NCBI GenBank assembly: GCA_008508345.1
Contig: QNGE01002982.1
Location: 17,689-81,688 of the forward strand
Length of the DNA: 64,000 nt
From: Paragonimus westermani
Lineage: Eukaryota > Platyhelminthes > Trematoda > Plagiorchiida > Troglotrematidae
Direction of reading: 5' to 3'
Shown here piece after piece: positions 58,201 through 64,000 of this stretch. Position 1 is the first letter of the stretch. Every line of letters starts with the position of its first letter. Both the position numbers and the translations under genes were made by a program. The notes beneath the pieces were generated by a model that did not search any database, was not told where the DNA came from, and was given only the letters and a program-made list of their open reading frames with translations.

Positions 58201-58994
58201 AATTCACTGTTGTGAAGTGGCAAAACTTCCCTGAAAGTCGCTTTATTTCGCAAAAAATCCCTATGTCTAGTTCTTCCTGAAGGATTGTATTCGAGCATTC
58301 CAATAACATCCATCAGCATATCGTCGGCGAACAATGTTTCATACAGACTCTGCTTGTTGATCAAAATGAGCTGGCGGATTATTTCATAAAGATGATGTAG
58401 AGACTCCAAATCTTTCAAGTCTTCCGCTTTGTGAAATACATCTATTAGCTGGTTTAAATAGTTTGTTGACTCCAAAAGTGCAACTAGACGCTCGCGCTTT
58501 TGTGGCGATGCTACGGCCTGACTTATCATGTCCGCTGTTTCTTCCAAGTGACCGAATTCACACGGCGGAAGGGGCAAAGGCTGTACGCTTTGGATAGTGA
58601 TAGGAGTGTAACCATCTGTGTCATCAGCGTCGTCCGACTCATCTACAACTTCCTGAGTAATTTCGACCGAAGGATCTTTGCCCTGAACGGCACATATTTT
58701 TTCCCAAACATCATCACATCCAACCTTCTCTTGAAACGACAACGCTAAGTCCATGCTTTCCCCCTCAGACCAAACAATCAAGGTCTCTTGCTGTTTCTGA
58801 TATGCAGTATCAGGCTGTATTTTTGACTCCAAAAGATACGAACCATCAGTCTCAGAGATAACAACAAGAGCCATGTTATCTTGTTCGGTACAAACGGCTG
58901 ACACATGCCCTGTGCCTTTATCATCCCACTGTCGTTCATCGTTCAACATATACAGCTTCACACGACGACGAGTGCTAGCTTCCGAAGAGCCCAT
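46049..58994 (-). CDS. SMEK: PP4 regulatory subunit 3 / SMEK (gene span, seven exons)
   Basis: Exons in transcription order: 57692-58994, 57580-57656, 56873-56975, 56669-56827, 56285-56624, 53352-54333 and 46049-46243. All introns are GT-AG and the joined frame gives about 1052 residues. The protein targets protein phosphatase 4 to substrates in the nucleus and cytosol. It has an N-terminal EVH1-like domain ([40 protein letters not shown]), then the SMK-1 and armadillo-type helical region ([46 protein letters not shown]), then an acidic and Ser-rich tail with SSKRLKKAP and GLVDY. It is longer than the roughly 830-residue human protein, mainly in the tail. Three introns are only 35-45 bp. Confidence 0.95.
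46844..47169 (+). mobile_element. Compact gypsy LTR-gag element with GTAAC target duplication
   Basis: A perfect 5-bp direct repeat GTAAC (46844-46848 and 47165-47169) brackets 46849-47164. The insert begins with the LTR of the 3155-7706 element (TGTTC.TTAACAGGCAG..), in plus orientation, for about 150 bp. It then joins, at GTGAGAA/GATTCCCTGG, directly to gag codons ([16 protein letters not shown] and on for about 45 residues). A single N at 47134 follows, then the last 30 bp of an LTR (..TTTTGCGGACACAACA). The internal body is missing, either deleted or lost at the N. Confidence 0.85.
47165..47925. other. Intronic, nothing recognised
   Basis: A 95-codon plus frame (47248-47535) has no motif. 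No repeat identified. Confidence 0.4.
47930..48990 (-). pseudogene. Decayed Ty3/gypsy protease-RT fragment
   Basis: The minus strand gives a protease-edge-like [15 protein letters not shown] near 48890, then [20 protein letters not shown] near 48700. The RT blocks [47 protein letters not shown] and [13 protein letters not shown] (near 48230) follow. Frameshifts and stops separate them. YQDD is the RT active-site box. It is a different gypsy lineage from 3155-7706 (VAIKxDGTPR type). It runs in the same direction as the host gene. Confidence 0.8.
49425..49507 (-). repeat. tRNA-like sequence, probable SINE head
   Basis: On the minus strand there is an A-box-like TAGCTCACCTGATAAAGCG start (49489-49499 and on) and a perfect B box GGTTCGAATCC (49437-49447), about 50 bases apart. 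A T-arm can form with one mismatch. The acceptor ends (GGCTTCA and CGACTCG) do not pair, so it is not a functional tRNA gene; a tRNA-derived SINE promoter is more likely. Confidence 0.5.
49508..53351. other. Intronic, nothing recognised
   Basis: The rest of SMEK intron 6. Small frames (50252-50647, 51405-51701) have no motifs. A short tandem TTTCCTGACG repeat occurs at 49742-49760. No further element could be named. Confidence 0.4.
53352..54333 (-). CDS. SMEK: SMEK exon 6 (acidic, Ser-rich tail)
   Basis: 982 bp. It begins [20 protein letters not shown], matching the family's YRRDARTLEDEEEMWF, then [18 protein letters not shown], a strongly acidic patch. The remaining 270 residues are Ser/Thr-rich and variable, with a basic cluster SSKRLKKAP that could serve nuclear import. 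It ends SFESDGAVL at donor GTAAGT. The frame continues into the intron to 53268, which should not be included. Confidence 0.9.
54334..56284 (-). other. SMEK intron 5 (1951 bp)
   Basis: Donor GTAAGT, acceptor GATTACCCAG. No recognised gene, repeat or RNA inside. Short open frames (54961-55254, 55747-55935) have no motifs. Confidence 0.85.
56285..56624 (-). CDS. SMEK: SMEK exon 5
   Basis: 340 bp encoding [40 protein letters not shown] and [19 protein letters not shown]. These match the family's last conserved helical repeats. It ends QQASLD plus two bases at donor GTAAGT. The segment after [10 protein letters not shown] is divergent. Confidence 0.94.
56669..56827 (-). CDS. SMEK: SMEK exon 4
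   Basis: 159 bp encoding [20 protein letters not shown], then [19 protein letters not shown] and [13 protein letters not shown]. The TFC.E.HTYH.KNY core is diagnostic of PP4R3. It is flanked by 45-bp and 44-bp introns (56828-56872 and 56625-56668). Confidence 0.93.
56873..56975 (-). CDS. SMEK: SMEK exon 3
   Basis: 103 bp encoding [20 protein letters not shown] and the following [14 protein letters not shown], equivalent to the family's [20 protein letters not shown] block. Phase 0 to phase 1. Donor GTAATT. Confidence 0.92.
56976..57579 (-). other. SMEK intron 2 (604 bp)
   Basis: Donor GTGAGT, acceptor TATGTACAG. No repeat recognised. Small open frames here are chance. Confidence 0.85.
57580..57656 (-). 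CDS. SMEK: SMEK exon 2
   Basis: 77 bp encoding [20 protein letters not shown] then MNNPGV, matching the family's LLRTLVDPENML block. It is too short to appear as an open frame of its own. Acceptor TTTTTTTAG, donor GTGAGT. Confidence 0.92.
57657..57691 (-). other. SMEK intron 1, only 35 bp
   Basis: Minus-strand sequence runs from GTATTCG to a T-run and TTTTAG. Removing it restores [15 protein letters not shown] in frame with family similarity on both sides. Such tiny introns are below the usual vertebrate minimum. Confidence 0.92.
57692..58994 (-). CDS. SMEK: SMEK exon 1
   Basis: Codes residues 1-434 plus one base. The start [15 protein letters not shown] agrees with the family, whose EVH1-like domain begins at [20 protein letters not shown] ends the N-terminal domain and is followed by a variable acidic linker. 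The exon ends LLADSDP plus one base, at donor GTATTC. Reading through the donor gives a false extension ending in a stop near 57657. Confidence 0.95.
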
Positions 58995-60542
58995 TGCTGA
59001 AAAAAAAATGAAAAACCCAGACCAAACTAGTAAAATCGAGGTTTACTACATACATGTATGCCCAAAAAACATCGGGTTATAAGCGAATGAGAAACTGCTT
59101 GTTTGTCCAGAAACTCCGACTACATTAAATGACCGTATGTCGTCAACATTGAGGGCTGTTAGCAAAAGAACCTTATGAAGGCAACAAAGTTCTACTCATC
59201 GTGGAACGGGAACAAACCTGTGAAATGTTGAGACAGATAGAAAAATCTAGACGAATGAAATCAGAACAGAACAGGAAACCACAAGCCAAATATAAGAGGG
59301 ATTGTCATATAACTCCATCCTGCCTCGAGAGAAAGCTCACCTTAAAGGAAACGTCTTCGACCAACCAGAAGGATTCCGAATGCGCCTTAATAATATTTGA
59401 GTACTTTTTCACATGCATGACCTGTGATCAACAGTGCCTATCGGACTTTCAACCAACAGGAATACATTCAGCACTCATTCATAAACACCCCCCATTTCTG
59501 AAGGAGAAGTCACTAGGCAACCTGTTTGACTAAACTGCGTGATATGGTAAACGTACATCCTTATATGCCAGGTAAACCAACAGCGCCTGACAAGCCACAC
59601 TCCCAATCCTCCAATTTCGAGGTCCGAGTGAGGTAGGCTACTTATTCTGTAAAGCCGTTACATGTTCTGGTTTACTGTTAACTGTACGGTACCGGGCGGC
59701 AAGGACTTTTGAGCCAGATGCCTGGATTAAGGTCTGTAACTATCCTTCTGTTTACGGCTGGACCCCCGGAGAGCAAAGCTCAGCCTCACAGACTACACAG
59801 CCGAAGATTACAGGTGACGCAGCTCCGTTTTGGATTGCTGATACTGGCGGATCATTCGGATAATGTGCTGGCAGACTGTTCCTCCTCGATTTGGTGAGGT
59901 GATAACCCCACCGACTGCAATAATTGTCTGTTGGTAAACTGATTTCTGATATAGTGAGCACACTAAACCTGCTCGGAGGATAAACGTAATAGCCCGTTGC
60001 ATATGGAACAGAAAGCTGCTGGACCGCGATCTTGAAAGCATTTCAGAGCGCACATTCTGTGCCAAGCAGCATACCAGAAGTATGAAGTCTTCTGAGTTGT
60101 CAGATGTTAAATGGGGTATCCCCCATAACTTCACGTAACAAGTTAAGAACAGATACTCGTACGAACCTGACCCGAAGAACAGGATTCCGTTGTCAGAAAC
60201 CATATCTAAAGCCGTTACTGAGACGCATACCAGCGTGGGATTTATATTTCTTCCCGCGCTCACGCCGCCAAAAGGTCAGTGATTTCTTATAAACACTGAC
60301 CAGTTTCTCGTGTAAATTCGCGAGGCGTTTGGTCGCTAAACACATTGCTTGTCCGCAGTCTGCTTTGTCCGTTTCTCCATTGGTTCTTGTCGTTCGCAGT
60401 TTGGGAGCCACTCGGAGAGGGTTTCCATTCGCGTTATTCGTTCACCGTTGTTCGTGTCAGTTATTCGCGTTCATGTTCAGTGGGATTCAGTTATAACAAC
60501 TGACGATGTGATCTTTTCGATATCTTTTAGGAGGTATCCACG
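58995..60542. other. Upstream region of SMEK
   Basis: This should contain the SMEK promoter (reading leftward) and its 5' UTR. I cannot place a transcription start. At 59685-59720 the plus strand resembles the 5' leader of the RTE family (TTTTGAGCCAGA.GCCTGG against the reverse complement of 30025-30055), so a 5' RTE fragment may lie at about 59640-59990. Open frames here are otherwise unremarkable. Confidence 0.4.
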
Positions 60543-61112
60543 ATGCCAATGATCGCAGAAACGCTGGTGGTTATTTTGCAACAACGGGTTCAATTCGAGA
60601 AGGCGCAATTGAAACTGATCGAGACGTTGACGCAGAAGCTGACTATGCAGGGTCCGGCTTCCGCCACCATTTCACAATCGCGCCTGCTGATTGAGTCCAT
60701 TGGAAGCTCAATCTCAGTGTTCCATTTTGATCAGTCCTCTGGAGTCCATTTCGATATCTGCCATCGAAAACGAGGACGTACCCGAGGTGGAGCTGGTCGC
60801 TACCAATGATGCCCAACGTGTCTGACTGCTTTTACGCGAACCGGGTCCTTTGGAGTTCGAGCATTATACGAACTCCATTCTACCGAAGAACGCTCGCGAG
60901 GCCTCTTTGAATGATATAGTCAAGCCTTCGGTGAACAAAAGTTCCTATTCAACATCCGGTGTCAATGTAACCAGCTGACCAACAGCCAATCCGAAGATTT
61001 CGTCACTTACACCGGAAACGTCAATCGAGAGCGTGAGCGTTTCAAGTTTTCCTGTATGACCGATGACCAATTCAAAACGCTGATTTTCTTGTAGTCTGTT
61101 ATAATATTTTGT
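60543..61112 (+). pseudogene. Gypsy gag remnant (first element)
   Basis: The plus strand starts MPMIAETLVVILQQRVQFEK and continues KLIETLTQKL. After a variable part it gives SISVFHFDQSSGVHFDI, resembling the F.YDPEAGVTFE.WF block of Mag-like gypsy Gag. Then VELVATND, a stop at 60820, LLLREPGPLEFEHYTNSILP, FLFNIRCQCNQLTNSQSEDF and KFSCMTDDQFKTLIF follow, ending at TAG near 61090. Single-base lesions break it. It ends abruptly where the second element's leader starts. Confidence 0.65.
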
Positions 61113-61175
61113 GTTATTTGTTTCATCCTTGAGTTGGTAATCCATTTGCGTTTTCCATTTCAGTTGTCATACGTC

Positions 61176-61293
61176 AATTGTTAGACGAATAAAGACTATC
61201 ACACGGGCCCCCTGCTCTTCTCTTTCTGACTCAAGAGTGATCGTTTGTGCCGTCGAATCTGATTAGTCATAAGAATTTATTCGTCTAACAATT
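61176..61293. repeat. 18-bp perfect inverted repeat
   Basis: AATTGTTAGACGAATAAA (61176-61193) recurs as its exact reverse complement at 61276-61293, with 82 bp between. The right arm ends six bases before the gag ATG of the second element (61299). Purpose unknown; see findings. Confidence 0.85.
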
Positions 61294-61298
61294 ACGTG

Positions 61299-62110
61299 AT
61301 GGAACGGATCCTACGCCCTGAGAGGTTTGAAGTCGACCCCAACGCAGTTAACGCTTTCAAAGAATGGAATCACTGGTTCTGTACGTTCACTACTTTCTTG
61401 TCGTCTATTGACAGTTTTCATCCCAACAAATTGACTACGTTGATCAATTACATTTCGTCCTCGGTCTATGAGTATATCTCTGAATGCAATAGTTATGATG
61501 ATGCGGTCTCCATACTACGGGATCTATATGTGAAACCCAAGAATGAAGTATTCGCTCGACATCTGTTAGCGACCTGTAGACAAGAAGATGAACAGACGCT
61601 GGACCAATTTGCACAAAGATTGAGGTCGCTTGCGAAAGACTGTAACTTTAAAGCCACTATAGCCAAGCAGAATCGAGACGATGCAATCCGAGACACTTTC
61701 ATAAGTGGTCTGCTGTCTAGCCAGACTCGACAGAGATTGTTGGAACAAAGAGTGTTGAATTTTCAGGCTGCTTTCCATCAGGCCGGATCGTTTGAATTGG
61801 CGGAAAAACAGTCTCAATTATACCAGTCCATTCCGACCAACACCTACGCGGCTGCAACCGAGGTCTTGGAGAACTCGCCCAACCCTATCAGAATGCCTGA
61901 TGTGGCAGCCTCCAGCTCATCGACTGGCAAGTGTTTCTTCTGTGGGTATGACACCCCCGTTTGAAGTGCCCCGCTAGAGATGCGTTATGTAAAGGGTGTG
62001 AAAAGAAGGGTCACTTTTAAAAGGTCTGTTTGATGTCCCGGAACAGACAGCCCTGCTCTTCTATCACTCGACCGTCCATTTCGACTGCCACATCAGCGGC
62101 GGCTCCGGAG
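61299..62110 (+). pseudogene. Gypsy gag, second element
   Basis: Frame MERILRPERFEVDPNAVNAF onward to a stop at 61962-61964. It includes the capsid-like pattern FKEWNHWFCTFTTFL, HLLATCRQEDEQTLDQFAQR and FISGLLSSQTRQRLLE. A zinc-knuckle pair follows, partly past a frameshift: CFFCG, then CPARDALCKGCEKKGHF and C. The stop at 61962 and another at 62019 make Gag defective. Gypsy Gag binds element RNA and forms the particle. Confidence 0.75.
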
Positions 62111-62139
62111 TCTTTCGAATGCTGTAGTTAATCTCGAAG

Positions 62140-63784
62140 TTAACAGAACCCGCTTACAAGTTTTGATAGATACTGGGAGTTCTGAAAGTTATGTAGCGTC
62201 TAGCGCAGTGTTGCAGAATGACTGGAAGGTTCACAAATCTCGTAGCCAGATAACAATGGTCTCTATCACTCTGTCGAGTGAAACGCGAGGCCACATCCTG
62301 ACGTCGATCAGATACAAAGATGCTGTGTATGAGGGAGTGAAGCTGTCAGTTCTACTGCATTTATGTGCAGACGTTCTTCTTGGTCACGACTTTTTAAACT
62401 TCATAAAAGTGTTGAAATCCCATTTGGTGGGCCAAAACCACCATTTTCACTTTGTTGATTGACCCCAGCTCACATTGAACCTCCTCGTCTTTTCCAAAAC
62501 CTGATGCGAAACTTTAAACCCATTGCAACAAAATCCAGAAGGCACAGTCCAGCTGACGCAAAGTTTATACGCGATGAAATTTGCCGTTTGCTTGCTGAGG
62601 GAATTATCGAGTCTTCCTCCTTCCCTTGGAGAGCTCAAGTCTTGGTAGTCGCTAACGACGGGCACAAGAGAAGAATGGTAGTTGACTACAGCCAAACAAT
62701 TAACAAATATACCCTCTTGGATGCTTAACCTCTCTCGAAAATTGACGAAATGATTGAACGCGTCGCCATGTACGACACCTATAGCGCTCTGGATCTAAAG
62801 AGTGCTTATCATCAGATCCCTATTCGAGAAGAAGAGGAGGAGGAGAAAGAAGAAGAAAAGCCTTTTACGGCTTTTGAGACATGCGGACGTTTGTCAGTTT
62901 TGTCGGATTCTGTTTGGCGTGACGAATGGCGTCGCTTGCTTTCAACGGACTATTGACAATATAATAGCACGCGAACAACTGAAAGACATCTTTGTTTACG
63001 TTGACAATATTATATGTGGAACAAACTCCGTTGAACATGACCTTAATCTTCGAAAGTTCCTAGACGTAGCCAGAAAATATGGACTGACTTTCAATGAATC
63101 GAAGAGCATCGTCGCCGTCAAACAAATCAAACTTCTAGGTTATGAGGTATCCAAGAACAGTATTAAATCGGATCCTGATCGCCTGAAACCTCTGCGAGAA
63201 TTAGCTCCTCCCCTTTACTTGAAATCTCAGCAACGAATAGTGGGATTATTCGCTTACTACTCACGGTGGATATCTCACTTCTCTGATAAAATTCACAGAA
63301 TTGTGCACAATACCAGCTTCCCCCTACCCATTGAAGTTAGAGAAGCCTTCGAGGCTCTGAAAGATTAGTTATGCAAAGCTGCTATTTCTACTATTCAGTA
63401 CGATACCACTTTGATTGTCGAGACAGACGCCTCTGATGTGGCGATCGCAGCCACTCTGAATCAAAATGGTTGACCGGTAGCCTTCTTCTCGCGTAGTCTG
63501 TCGTCCAGTGAGCGGCACTATTCCGCCGTAGAAAAAGAAGCGTGTGTCGTGGAATCCATACGTAAATGGAAACACTTTCTACTTCGCAGCCATTTTAAAC
63601 TTGTTACTGACAAACGTTCCATCACCTTCATCTACGGCCATCAGCACAGAGGGAAGGTTAGGAACCATAAAATTGAACGTTGGAAACTGGAACTGTCGCC
63701 ATTCAAATTCGATGTTGTCTATCGACCTGGTAAAGATAATCGAGCGGCAGATGCACTCTCGCGAAATTGTTGCGGGGCTCTAAT
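62140..63784 (+). pseudogene. Gypsy pol, second element (protease, RT, RNase H)
   Basis: Protease: VLIDTGSSESYVASS near 62163. RT: DEICRLLAEGIIESSSFPWR, MVVDYSQTINKYTLLD, YSALDLKSAYHQIPI, FGVTNGVACFQRTIDN and IFVYVDNIICG, where YVDD has become YVDN. RNase H: LIVETDASDVAIAATLNQNG, HYSAVEKEACVV and KIERWKLELSPFKFDVVYRP. Stops occur at 62459, 62726, 63366 and 63471, and there is a frameshift near 62895. An (E)n-coding expansion sits at 62829-62860. Homology ends after AADALSRNCCGALIT at about 63784, before any integrase, where an RTE 3' end begins. Confidence 0.85.
62826..62861 (+). repeat. GAA/GAG trinucleotide expansion inside RT
   Basis: A run of GAA, GAG and AAA codons (REEEEEEKEEEKPF) lies between QIPI and KPFTAFE. 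Related gypsy RTs have only two or three residues there. The extra roughly eight codons look like microsatellite growth from an acidic seed. Confidence 0.8.
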
Positions 63785-64000
63785 AACAAATATCGACTTG
63801 AATCATCATCATCATCATAGACAGCAATACATCAGTGGTTCACACTAATGCTTAACTGCCACACAACCATGAAGAAACAGCAAACCCTATATAGAAAGAG
63901 AGAACGAAAAAGAAGGGGACGGGAAGGGACCTAACTACTGAAAATGACTACGTCCCTATTCAAACGTTCAGCATCAAGGTGCCTACACCTTGCAAACAAC
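63785..64000 (-). mobile_element. RTE-like 3' end, cut by window edge
   Basis: Minus-strand element starting with a TCATCATCATCATCAT tail at 63800, then AGACAGCAATACATCAGTGG and AACTGCCACACAACCATGAAG. It matches the reverse complement of 39262-39380, and also 33885-33946 and 26890-27060. It continues past the end of the window. It interrupts the gypsy pol body, so it inserted later or marks a deletion junction. Confidence 0.85.

Noticed and set aside
1..64000. CRISPR array, operon, prophage or bacterial defence system
   Set aside because: Introns, retroelement types and protein families are eukaryotic; no direct-repeat/spacer array or operon structure was seen.

Overview
The window is eukaryotic and reads best as the genome of a parasitic flatworm, probably a digenean fluke. 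It has two intron-containing metazoan genes with GT-AG introns, a dense load of non-LTR (RTE-like), Ty3/gypsy and Penelope-like retroelements, and several very short introns (35, 44 and 45 bp) of the kind known from flatworms. The species cannot be fixed from the sequence alone. There are no bacterial operons, CRISPR arrays or rRNA genes. The assembly is imperfect: one run of 369 Ns (33947-34315) and four single Ns (19381, 38489, 39261, 47134), all inside repeats.

Layout. 1-3154: no recognisable gene. 3155-7706: an almost intact Ty3/gypsy LTR retrotransposon on the minus strand with an open gag-pol frame. 9903-12200: a decayed Penelope-like element (reverse transcriptase, then a GIY-YIG endonuclease remnant) carrying an inserted tRNA-like SINE. 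12731-32029: an AKAP17A-like gene (A-kinase anchoring / SR-related splicing factor) on the plus strand, rebuilt here as six phase-0 exons encoding about 601 residues. Its introns hold RTE and Penelope fragments, including a hammerhead-ribozyme-like motif. 32030-46048: intergenic repeat field with RTE copies, an exact 2.1-kb repeated block, a 693-bp repeat at an assembly seam, and SINE-like repeats. 46049-58994: a PP4R3/SMEK gene (regulatory subunit 3 of protein phosphatase 4) on the minus strand, seven exons and about 1052 residues, with a 7.1-kb last intron full of LTR-element debris. 58995-60542: upstream region of SMEK with no gene. 60543-63784: two degenerate Ty3/gypsy bodies on the plus strand, cut at the right by the 3' end of an RTE copy that runs off the window.

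The two host genes are convergent (tail to tail). AKAP17A-family proteins act in nuclear speckles on splice-site choice and tether protein kinase A. SMEK targets PP4 phosphatase. There is no sign that they are co-regulated. Everything else is mobile DNA. The most unusual items are hammerhead-like cores linked to Penelope terminal repeats, a SINE with a clean 8-bp target duplication inside a Penelope element, a compact LTR-gag mini-element with a perfect 5-bp target duplication, an identical 2.1-kb block set inside diverged RTE flanks, and an acidic trinucleotide expansion inside a reverse transcriptase.
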